DNA from: Thermothelomyces thermophilus ATCC 42464
Lineage: Eukaryota > Ascomycota > Sordariomycetes > Sordariales > Chaetomiaceae
DNA: 64,000 nucleotides
NCBI RefSeq assembly: GCF_000226095.1
Contig: NC_016472.1
Span: forward strand, 7,068,001-7,132,000
Direction: 5' to 3'
A program made the position numbers and the translations under genes. Below the pieces are notes generated by a model. The model was not told the origin of the DNA. It did no database searches and saw only the letters and a list, made by a program, of their open reading frames with translations. Below, piece after piece: positions 1 to 9,850 of the stretch (position 1 is its first letter; every line of letters begins with the position of its first letter).

Positions 1-45
1 CCTTCTGTGCCCCACCGGGTCGTAGTATATAGTTAGCTCGTAATA
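1..45 (-). repeat. LTR tail, U3 type D
   Basis: The sequence matches the outer end of the type D LTR at 18869-19325, with a shared 'tatatagttagctcgt' string. It ends TAATA where that LTR ends TGACA, which are RIP-type changes. The next bases, CTAGC (46-50), fit a target-site duplication copy because undamaged copies read 'tctagcttatatagtaaatc' here. The rest of this LTR, and whether it is solo or part of an element, lies left of the window. Confidence 0.75.
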
Positions 46-256
46 CTAGCTTGTATAGTAAATCTTAAAGAACTTTAATTATACTCCTTCCTTAAGCTTA
101 ATCTTATAATCCTATAGGCTATACTCTAGTAATCCTTCTAGATACTTCGGTTCGAATGCTAGGTATCCTTTATATTCCTTTAGTACTTCCCTAGTCTTGT
201 CTTATCTCTTAGCTTTCTAATAATATATAAACTTAGTTCTGTCTATAGCGATGCTA
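46..256 (-). pseudogene. Z1 pol fragment: protease-RT linker
   Basis: Read on the minus strand, this gives a stretch like IDRTKFIYY...EVLKEYKGYLAFEPKYLEG...KLKEGV, which lies between protease and reverse transcriptase in every Z copy. Stops replace Gln or Trp codons. The right end is broken by Z2, and the same gene resumes at 15862 after the duplicated target TGCTA. The left end is broken by the LTR at 1-45. It is one piece of Z1, whose RT, integrase and 3' LTR lie outside the window. Confidence 0.8.
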
Positions 257-704
257 TATGACGAACCCAGCTCAGACTTCTTCTAAAAGGGTTCAGACGA
301 AGGTAGACTAGATGGGACAGGCAGGCAGGTCGTCTAAGGGATTCGGTAAAGCCAAAGGGTTCATAACAACACTTAGAGTTGTCTCTTACAGTAATCCACA
401 ATGCTTAGTATAAGTACTATGATTGTGATTGTTACCACTGGTAAACTCCCAGAGTCCACTATAACGAGTGACTAGCTAGCTATATATATACAATTATCTG
501 TCCCTCTTTAATAGTTATCACTAGTACCATTTCTCCTTTCACTCCGTAATTCCGCGTTATCGACGGTGACATGTTATTATCACCAGTGAAGACCTTAGTC
601 TTGGCAGTGATAATCTTCTGATTAGTCCGTCAAGTGATTGGCTGTCGGAATGTCCTGCGTCCTGGCTGCAGCCTGCCGGGCCGTCTATATACTTATCCGT
701 GATA
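257..704 (-). repeat. 3' LTR of Z2, U3 type A
   Basis: The left edge reads TATGACGAACCC (RIP form of TGTGACGAACCC) and the right edge CCGTGATA, so it is TG...CA ended in element orientation. At 448 bp it equals the partner LTR and the solo LTR at 1401-1848. Inside the internal region next to it, plus-strand CGATGCCCCTCCTTT (705-719) is the complement of a purine tract (AAAGGAGGGGCATCG), as expected beside a 3' LTR. Confidence 0.92.
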
Positions 705-831
705 CGATGCCCCTCCTTTAAGGCTTTTGACCTGAAAGCCCTCTTAGGCCGTTTCAAATAACGCTAACAACCCTTTGCTTGTAAGTACTATATTCTTCCT
801 ATTTCTACGTTGTGGTCGCTATGTTGACAAA

Positions 832-1931
832 ATGCCGATAGAGAAACAGAAGTTATATTCTGCACGTTACTATGCTTCCCTTGCTTAGAACATCGCTGAG
901 AACGGTTTTGTTGTTATACCTTGCTCTTGGTACGCGTCGTAAGGCCTCGTTTGTAAAATGATCGCGCGTACGAAGCGTTACGAAGCCTACGTTTGTCGAG
1001 GTCGTTCTTATAATAGCTCTAGCATACTACTTTCTTCCTATAAGCACGTCTCCTTCTTTTTTTTTTTTAAATGTGATTCCTAATATTTATTCTAGTGGAT
1101 CGCATTCTCTAGGAGCAGCATTATATTAAGGATGCTAAACGTCGTGCCGAACTTGAGCTAGATAAATCTTAATACCGTCTAGAAGAAGCCTAGCGCAAGT
1201 TATCCGAAAAGCTTATACAGCTCCGGCGTCTTCGTTAGCAGAAGGAGTTTTTAGTAGAGAAAGGTACCGATATAGTGGCACGTGGTCTGTCGACCTTGGA
1301 CGAGTTAGAGGAGGTTAAGCAGCAAGAGGCGCCTGCTATGCCCTCGTTACAGATTAATGATGCTGTCGATGCTGTCGATTAGGGCGCCGTCTTTGGTTCT
1401 TGTCACGAATAAGCACATGGGCGGCCTGGCAGGCTGCAGCCAGGACGCGGGACATTCCGACAGCCAATCACTTGACGGACCAATCAGAAGATTATCACCG
1501 CCAAGACTAAGGTCTTCACTGGTGATAATAACATGTCACCGTCGACAACGCAGAATCACGAAGTGAAAGGAGGAGTGGTACTGGTGATAACTATTGAAGA
1601 AGGACAGACAATTGTGTATATATAGCTAGCTAGTCACTCGTTATGGTGGACTCTGGGAGTTCACCAGTGGTAACAATCACAATCACAGTACTCATACCAA
1701 GCATTGCTGATTACTGTGAGAGACAACTCTAAGTGTTGTTGTGAACCCTTTGGCTTCACCGAATCCCTCAGACGACCTGCCTGCTTGTCCTGCTTCACCC
1801 ACCTCCGTCTGGACCCTTTCAGAAGAAGTCTGAGTTGGGTTCGTCACAGTTCTGTCCTAGGTTTTCCTTTGGTCGATCTGGGTTCTGCCGGTAGAACTGT
1901 TCTAGTTTCTTAGGGCAGTTTAAATTCTTAA
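832..1931 (+). pseudogene. Z2 opposite-strand ORF, Zn2Cys6-like plus coiled coil
   Basis: This ORF runs opposite to gag-pol. ATG at 832 is followed exactly 30 codons later by a six-position cluster (922-1011) spaced CX2CX6CX8CX2CX6C. Positions 1 and 3 are still TGC/TGT; the other four are TAC/TAT, the change RIP makes from TGC/TGT. A second exon from about 1096 encodes a charged coiled coil with the core LRQQKEFLVEKG (one Gln codon is now a stop) and LSTLDELEEV. It ends at TAA 1929-1931. The two parts are in different frames; a T-rich stretch ending CCTAAT...TTCTAG (about 1048-1094) looks like an intron with branch site and acceptor, though the donor is unclear. The solo LTR at 1401-1848 interrupts exon 2 without changing frame. 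Function is unknown; a DNA-binding regulator is an inference from cysteine spacing. Confidence 0.72.
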
Positions 1932-4900
1932 CTAGTTCCTATAAGTTGTCTTCTAGTCCGAAATCAAGCCACTTAACTAGGTATTATAGTTTTCTATTAA
2001 TAATACGTAAATCTAGAATTTCTTCGACGTCCTATTCTTCCTCTTTGTCCTCTGCTTCGATATATATAGCAACCTTAGCGTTCTTCGGTACTAGTTCGAG
2101 AAGTAAAATATAAAAAACATCTGTCTGTAGTCGTATAGATAACGGTAACGATAGTCGATAGTTAGATATCGAAATTCGTTCTTTAATAATGAAGGGTCTG
2201 ACCTTCTTAAAGTCTAGCTTTATACTTGGTCGTTTGGTTTGTAAGTTTTGTACGATTAGGTAGACTTTGTCTCCCCTCTCTAGGTAAGGTCCCTCGAGCC
2301 TGTATTTGTCGTAGTAGTTCTTTATTCTAATCTTGACAAACTCGAGTTCCTTTTTAAGTTTCTCGTATACTATGTATATTTGTTTTACTTTGACTGCTGC
2401 TCTTAGCACTATGACCTCTAGTCCTTGCCTAAGGTCTGCTTTATATCTGTAGTTCGTAAAGAACGGTATAACTTTAGTTGTTTCTGTTAGTATTATATTA
2501 TAAGCGAGTTATACCATTAGCAATAGTATAACCTAGTCGTCTTGCTAGTAGTTAACGTAAGAGCGGAGGTACTGCTTAATAACTTGGTTTAGTCGCTCCG
2601 TTTGTCTATCGGTCTGTAGGTAATATGCCGTTGACAGCTTGCTATTAACGCCTAATTGTTGTATTAACGCTTACTAGAACTTCGATACGAACTTAGTGTC
2701 TCTGTTGGTAATCCATTCCTATAGCCAAGCGTGTACTAATGCGACTTGCCGATAGATCACGTCTACTAGCTGTTCTGCTGTCTAGGACTCCTTATAGGAA
2801 AAGAAGTATGCCTATTTAGTCAGGTAGTCTACTATAGTGAGAATACTGTTATAGATTACCCCTGTGGCCGTGTCCTTAGATTCTAGTAGCTTCGTAATAA
2901 AGTCTATCGTAACTAAGCTCTATAGTTTGTTAGCTATTAGTAGTGACTAAAGTAGTCTATACGGCTTATATCGTACTGTTTTGCTTCGATTGCAGATGTC
3001 GTAGTTCTATATAACTTCCTTGACTTGTGTCGTTAGCTATGGAAAGTCGTAATGTTTCTTAACTTATACGACAGTCTTCGTGACTCCTTTGTATCCTCCA
3101 AGTTTTGACTTATAGAGTTCTCGAATCATTCGTAGCTATTGGTCTTTGTCGTAGATATATGCTTTGCCTTGGTACCAGAGTTTCCTATCTTTTTCTTCTA
3201 CTCCGTCAGGTACTACTAGTCTAGGTGCTACTTAATACTATGTCTCGTTGACCCTTTCTTCTCGAAAGATTGCGTAACATTCTAGGAACGAGTCAAGTAG
3301 ATCGTCTTCTATAGGTGTCTACGTTTTGTAGTATAGCGTTCTGTCTATTTGTTCCTTAAATAACGGTAGTGTTGTTTCTGTTCGTCCTTCCGTATAATCC
3401 GTTCGTCGGCTTAAGATGTCTACTTATACGTTCTCTTTACCCTTCTTATAGCAGATCTCAAAATTGAATTCTATAAGGAATTCTGCCTATCGTATTTGTC
3501 GTCCGTTAAGCTCCTTTGTCGTCGTGAAGTATCGTAAATTCTTATAATCTATATATACTTGTACTAGTTCAATTATACTACTAAGGTATAGTCGCTATTC
3601 CTTAAAAGCTTTAATAATCGTAAGTAGTTCCTTATCGTAGATCGGATAATTAAGATATAGTCTATCGAGCTTCTTTAAAAAGAAGGCTATAGGATATAGC
3701 TTCCCTTGTTTGTCTTGTTATTCTAATTGTCCTCTGATAGTATAGTCCGAAGCGTCTGTTTCTACCTTAAATGGCTTCTTAGGGTCTGGTAGTACTAGTA
3801 CTAGATCTTTAGTAATAGCGTCACGGATCTATATAAATGCTTGCTTATATTGCTCTTCCCATTAGAATTTAGCGTTCTTCTTAGTAAGTTCGTATAGAGG
3901 TCGTATAATCGCTCCAAAGTTCCTAATAAACATCCGGTAGAAGTTTATAAACCTGATGAAACTTTGTACTTCCGTGACTAACGTCGGTCGTGGCTAATCC
4001 TTGATAGCTTCGACTTTTGAAGGTTCTATCTGGATTTGTCCTAGGGATATCTCGTATCCTAAAAACACCGTCTTCCTAACGTAGAATTCACTCTTTTCCT
4101 TATTAACTGATAGCTTGTATACGTGTAACGCATCTAGTACTACTCTTACGTGCTTCCGGTGTTCGTCTATCGTTTTAGAGAAGATAAGTATGTCATCAAG
4201 ATAATATATCGTAAATTTATCAAGAAAGGATTAGATAGCTTAATCAATTAGGGCTTAGAACGTTGCTGGCGCGTTCGTAAGTCCAAATGGCATGACAAGG
4301 TACTCATAGTGGCCATAGGGTATCCTAAAGGCCGTTTTCTACTCGTCGCCTTCTTTAATCTATATATAGTTATAGGCCGATAGCAAGTCAAGACACGTAA
4401 AATATTAGGCTCCTGCTAACTAATCTCGGAGCCATGAGATTAGCGGTAACAGGTATCGGTTTTTCACGGTCTATTCGTTAAGTTGCCGATAGTCGACGTA
4501 TAACTGTAGCTTTCCGTCTTTCTTAGGCATAAATAGGATTAGGTAGCCTGCTAGCGATGTTAACGGGCGGATATATCCTCTTCAAAGGTTCTCCTCTAAA
4601 TATCGCTTAAGTTCTTCGTTCTATGTCTGGCTTATATGGTAAATCTTAAAGAACTTTAGTTATATTCCTTCTTTGAGCTTGATCTTATAATCCCATAGGT
4701 TATATTCTAGTAATCCTTCTAGATACTTCAGTTCGAATGTTAGGTATCCTTCGTATTCCTTTAGTACTTCTCTAGTCTTGTCTTATCTCTCGGTTTTCTA
4801 ATAATATATAAACTTAGTTCCGTCTATAGCAATGCTAGCGATTTCTCCTATCTTAACCTACTACTCTAGTTATAGTGCTCCGCATTCGTTAATAGAGAGA

Positions 4901-4984
4901 ATAGCTATCGGCGGTTCAGCTCGTTCCTCCTATCGTAACGTCGGTATCGTTATACCGCTTCTTCTAGAGTCCGTAATGGTCTGC
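1354..4984 (-). pseudogene. Z2 pol, 3' part: RT, RNase H, integrase, chromodomain
   Basis: Read from 4984 down, this holds the protease-RT linker, RT with an intact YLDD box (4192-4203), RNase H, integrase core, the integrase C-terminal region with a GPF motif (open stretch 2032-2409), and a chromodomain at about 1930-2030. The inferred stop is TAA at 1354-1356, so the gene overlaps the opposite-strand ORF tail to tail. It is cut at the 5' side by Z3 at 4985 and by the solo LTR at 1401-1848. Many TAA/TAG codons stand at Gln and Trp positions. The domain order PR-RT-RH-IN-chromodomain places it in Ty3/gypsy chromoviruses. Confidence 0.88.
1401..1848 (+). repeat. Solo LTR, U3 type A, little mutated
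   Basis: It starts TGTCACGAATAAG and ends GGGTTCGTCACA, 448 bp long, with perfect GTTCT duplications at 1396-1400 and 1849-1853. Copy Z7 has the empty site, reading 'ctttggttctgtcctagg' at about 34667. It keeps more GC and CpA than any other LTR here. It shows U3 (about 1401-1615), a TATA-like run (1617-1624) and the 11-nt priming box AGTGGTAACAA (1666-1676). A solo LTR forms by recombination between the two LTRs of an element. Short ORFs across it are chance. Confidence 0.95.
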
Positions 4985-5418
4985 TATGACAAACCTAACT
5001 TAGACTTCTTCTGAAAGGGTCTAGACGGAGGTAGATTGAGCGTAACAAGCAGGCAGGTCGTCTAAGGGATTCGGTAAAGCCAAAGGGTTTATAACAACAC
5101 TAGAGTTATCTCTTACAGTAATTAGCAATGCTTGGTGTAAGTACTATGATTATGATTGTTACTACTGGTAAACTCCTAGAGTTTACTAGAACAAGTGACT
5201 AGCTATCTAATATACTTGTCTGGTTTCCTTATTCCTAAGTGTTCTCCCTTAGATTCCGATTGTGTGATCGCTACTACGATCCTTCGATCATTGTTCGGGT
5301 GCTCGCCTTGATCGAAGTGCGATTACTACGATCACTTCCTGATTGGTCCTTAGGTCTTGCGGTTCCTGATTGGTTCCGTGTACCTTATTAGGTCGCCTTA
5401 TACGGTCGAATCGTGATA
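4985..5418 (-). repeat. 3' LTR of Z3, U3 type B
   Basis: It begins TATGACAAACC and ends GAATCGTGATA. The left 230 bp is homologous to the other LTRs; the right part (from about 5217) is a different U3, with several GATC-containing boxes between about 5270 and 5335. The neighbouring CGATGCCCCTCCCC (5419-5432) is the complement of the purine tract for plus-strand priming. Confidence 0.92.
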
Positions 5419-5557
5419 CGATGCCCCTCCCCTAGGTCTTTTGTCCTCGAAAGACTTAGGTCCTTTTTAAATAATACTAACACTTCCCCCCCCTGCTTGT
5501 ATATAGTTATGTTCCTCAGTCCCCCCCCTTTTCTCTTTCTTTTATAATGTTGTTAAG

Positions 5558-6196
5558 ATGACTGATCGTGTAAGAAAGAAGTCGAAGTCTAAGCCTATTA
5601 CGTCGACTCTTTATGCTAACCATCTCCTAGCTACGATTCTTTCCTTGGATAATCTTTTAACGATACGTCCTTATATGCTGTGCGAGTCTAAAGGCCTTAG
5701 TTTGTACAAGGTTTCGAAAAGCGATTCTTCTTGATACGTAGAGTGCGTTTATAACAAGCGTTCGAATTATGACGTTCTTAGCGTTTCTCCTGCTTAGCTT
5801 CGGTCTATTACGGCTCAGCATTAAAAACTTAAGGATAAGCTTATAGCTACTAAGGAGTAGGTCCTTCGTCTCCGGAAACAGAAGCGAATATATTTTAAGA
5901 AGATGATAAGGGCTATCGCTCGGGGTATCGACAGTGTAGAGGAGTTAGAGCAAGTAGAACGTGAGGAGGCTAAAGTGGCGGCGGTAGCAGAGGCTTCTAG
6001 GGTTACTACGCCTTCTTTGACCCCGTCTCGCTTGTCTGCCGATTTCGGACAGCTTTGGGATTCCATATATCCTAAAGTTCCTTTAGATCTGTCCTTGCTA
6101 GCCGATTTCGGGTTGGTTTTAGGTCTATCGCTTTCGGTTAGTTAGGGTTCCTCTAGTAAAACTACTAAAGTTTCTCAGGGTAACTTAGGTTCTTAA
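5558..6196 (+). pseudogene. Z3 opposite-strand ORF, cysteine cluster plus coiled coil
   Basis: ATG at 5558 opens a single frame of 212 codons to TAA 6194-6196, broken only by RIP-type stops. A cluster at 5672-5770 has TGC/TGT or TAC/TAT at positions spaced CX2CX7CX9CX2CX7C; positions 2 and 5 are still TGC. A basic coiled coil follows, with LRLRKQKR and IARGIDSVEELEQVE, which matches the other subfamilies at protein level although the DNA is divergent. The C-terminal end (VSQGNLGS then stop) resembles the ends in Z2 and Z8. No frame change separates cluster and coil, so no intron is needed, unlike the other copies. Runs of C precede the ATG (about 5486-5528). The 3' third overlaps the end of pol on the other strand. 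Role unknown. Confidence 0.75.
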
Positions 6197-9100
6197 CTAG
6201 TTCCTATAAGTTATCTTCTAGTCTAAAATCAAGCTATTTAACTAGATACTATAGTTCCCCGTTAATGATACATGAATCTAGAATTTCTTCGACGTCCTAT
6301 TCTTCTTCCTCGTCTTCTACTTCGATATGCGTAATAACCTTGGCGTTTTTCGGTGCTAGTTCGAGAAGTGAAATATAAAAAACATCTATCTATAGTCGTA
6401 TAGATGACGGTAACGATAGTCGGTAGTTAGATGTCGAAATTCGTTCTTTGATAACGAAGGGTCCGACCTTCTTAAAGTCTAGCTTCGCGCTTGGTCGTTT
6501 GGTTCGTAAGTTTCGTACGATCAGGTAGACTTTGTCTCCCCTCTCTAGGCAAGGTCCCTCGAGCCTATGTTTGTCGTAGTAATTCTTTATTCTAGTTTTG
6601 ATAAACTCGAGTTCCTTCTTGAGCTTCTTATATAGTATATACATCTGTTCTACTTTGACTACTGCTCTTGGCACTATAACCTCTAGTCCTTGCCTAAGGT
6701 CTGCTTTATATCTGTAGTTCGCGAAGAACGGTATAACTTTAGTCGTTTCTGTCGGCGTTATATTGTAGGCAAGTTATACTATTAGTAATAGTATGACCTA
6801 GTCGTCTTGCTAGTAATTGACGTAAGAGTAGAGGTATTACTTAATAACTTAGTTTAGTCGCTCTATTTGTCTGTCGGTCTGTAGGTAATATGCTATTAAC
6901 AGCTTGCTATTAACGCCTAATTGTTATATTAACGCTTGCTAGAACTTCGATACAAATTTGGTATCTCTGTTGGTGATCTATTCTCGCGGCCAAGCGTATA
7001 CTAATGTAACTTGCTAATAGATCACGTCTGCTAGCTGTTTAGCTATCTAGGACTCCTTGTAGGGAAAGAAGTATACCTATTTGGTTAGGCGATCTACTAT
7101 AGTGAGAATACTGTCGTAGGTCACTCCTGTAGCTATATCTTTAGATTCTGGTAGCTTTGTAATAAAGTCTATCGTGACCAAGCTCTATAGTTTGTCAGCT
7201 ATTGGCAGTAGCTAAAGTAGCCTATACGGCTTATATCGTGCCGTTTTGCTTCGATTGTAGGTATCGTAGTTCCGTATGACTTCCTTAACTTGTACCGTTA
7301 ACTATAGAAAGTCGTAGTATTTCTTGACTTGTGTAACAGTCTTCGTAACTCCTTTATATCCTCCGAGTTTCGACTCGTAGAGTTCTCGAATCATTCGTAG
7401 CTATTAATCCCCGTCATAGATATATACTTTGCCTCGGTACTAGAGTTTCCCATCTCTTTCTTCCACTCCATTAGGTATCACTAGTCCGGGTGCTACTTGA
7501 TACTATACCTCGTTAATCCTTTCCTCTCGAAAGATTATATAGCATTCTAGGAACAAGTCAAGTAGATCATCTTCCATAGGTATCTACGTTTCGTAATGTA
7601 ACGTTCTATCTGTTCGTTCTTTAAATAACGGTAGTGTTATTCCCGTTCGTCCTTTCGTATAATCCGTTCGTCGACTTAAGATGTCTGCTTGTACGTTCTC
7701 TTTGCCCTTCTTGTAGCGGATCTTGAAGTTAAATTCCGCGAGGAATTCTGCCTATCATATTTATCATCTATTAAGCTCCTTCGTTGTCGTAAAGTATCGT
7801 AAATTCTTATGATCTGTATATACTTATACTGGTTTAATCGTACCGCTAAGGTATAGTCGCTATTCCTTGAAAGCTTCGACAATCGTAAGTAGTTCCTTAT
7901 TATAAATCGGATAATTAAGATATAGTCCGTCGAGCTTCTTTAAAAAGAAGGCTATAGGATGTAGCTTCCCTTATTCGTCTCGTTATCCTAATTGTCCTCT
8001 AATGGCGTAGTCTAAAGCGTCCGTTTCCACCTCGAATGGCTTCTTAGGGTCTAGTAGTACCAGTACTAGATCTTTAGTAATGGCGTCGCGGATTTACGCG
8101 AATACTTGCTCGTGTCGCTCTTCCCATTAGAATTTAGCGTTCTTCTTAGTAAGTTCGTATAAAGGTCATATGATCGCTCTAAAGTTCCTGATGAACATTT
8201 GGTAGAAGTTCGTAAATCTGATAAAGCTTCGTATATCCGTAACTGACGTCGGTCGTAGCCAATTCTTAATGGCTTTAACCTTTAAAGGTTCTATCCGAAT
8301 TTATCCTAGGGATATTTTATATCCTAAAAAGACTATCTTCCTAATATAGAATTCGCTCTTTTCCTTGTTAACTAATAGCTTGTACACGTATAGCGTATCT
8401 AGTACTACTTTTATATACTTTCGGTGTTCGTCTATCGTCTTGGAGAAGATAAGTATATTGTCGAGATAACATACTATAAATTTGTCAAGAAAGGGTCGGA
8501 TAGCTTGATTAATCAGGGCTTAGAACGTTACTAGCACGTTTATAAGTCTGAATAGCATGACGAGGTACTTATAGTGGCTATAAAGTGTCCTAAAGGCCGT
8601 TTTCCACTCGTCGCCTTCTTTAATCTATATATAGTTATAGGCCGATAGCAAGTCAAGACACGTGAAATATTAGGCTCCTACCAACTAATCTTAGAGCCGT
8701 AAGATTAGCGGTAACAGGTATCGGTTTTTTATAGTCTGTTCGTTAAGTTGCCAGTAGTCGATATATAACTATAGCTTTCCGTCTTTCTTAGGCACAAATA
8801 GGATTAGGTAGCCTGCTAGCGATGTTAACGGGCAGATATATCCTCTTCGAAGGTTCTCCTCCAAATATCGCTTAAGTTCTTCGTTCTATATCTAGCTTAT
8901 ATAGTAAATCTTAAAGAACTTTAGTCGTGCTCCTTCCTTAAGCTTGATCTCGTAATCCTATAGGCCGTGTTCTAGTAGCCCTTCTAGATGTTTCGGTTCG
9001 AATGCTAGGTGTCCCTTGTATTCCTTCGGTACTTCCCTAGTCTTATCTTGTCTCTCGGTTTTCTAATAATATGCGAACTTAGTTCTGTCTATAGCGATAC

Positions 9101-9850
9101 TAGCGATTTCTCCTATCTTAACCTACTGCTCTAATTGCAGTGCTCTACATTCGTCAATAGAGAGAATAGCTATTAGCGATTTAGCTCGTTCCTCCTGTCG
9201 TGATATTAATGTTGTTATACCGCCTCTTTTAGAGTCTATAGTAGTCTGCCTACCACTATCCGTCTCTTATAGTAGATCCGTAGGATATGCCTTTCCTTAA
9301 GCATCGTCTGCTTATAATCCTTATACGCTCCCTATCTCGCTAGTTAAATACAACTCCGTTTAGGGTTATAGGTAGCTACTATTTTTCTAGCTAATATCTA
9401 GGTCGTAATCTTCATACTATAGTAACCCTAATATTATATCTTTGTCGTTGCCTATGTCTACAATGCTAAATATAACTACTATAGTCTTCCCTACTATAGT
9501 GATATCGATCGGTTCGGTCTCTCTACGTACCTATTATGTTAGAAATAGCCCTTTGACTATACTATACTTCTGCTTCATTCTCTAGGGTATCTGTAGCTGA
9601 TTTACAAGCGTTAGCGAAATTAGGTTTATCTCTACTCTACTCTCTACTAGTACAAGCATTTCGTACTATTTCTACTATGCTATTATCTACAATCGCTTGT
9701 CTTGCCGCCGTCGTCCAAAGATTGTGGCGATTTCCTATATTTCTACTAGGAGGTCTCGGTATAGTAGTCTCTTACGCCAGTTCCTCCTATACTACGTTAC
9801 CACTTGCCGCTACGCGGGCATTAATGGTTTCCGGGCCCCTCGAAGGGCCC
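6003..9850 (-). pseudogene. Z3 pol polyprotein
   Basis: In minus-strand order: protease, RT with YLDN (8457-8468; the second Asp codon is now AAC-type), RNase H, integrase, a GPF-type integrase C-terminus (open 6390-6674) and a chromodomain at about 6195-6300. Gag and Pol are in different frames, joined near a GC-rich palindrome at about 9832-9850. The C-terminal tail is longer than in Z5 and overlaps the opposite-strand ORF by roughly 190 bp, with likely stop codons at 6003-6008. Stops at Gln and Trp positions disable it. Confidence 0.87.

Noticed and set aside
1048-1070. T-run as an RNA polymerase III terminator of a small RNA gene
   Set aside because: No A and B boxes are visible nearby, and the run fits a pyrimidine-rich intron in the antisense ORF better.
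1357-1566. ORF joining the Z2 antisense ORF to the solo LTR
   Set aside because: It is created by the LTR insertion and is in a different frame from the coiled-coil exon.
4832-5014. Repeated ORFs starting MLAISPILTYYSSYSA... (also 15790-16059, 23847-24068, 28867-29070, 37636-37857, 44704-44925, 56403-56606, 61833-62054)
   Set aside because: They are antisense to the pol protease-RT linker, and the sense frame has the better family match.
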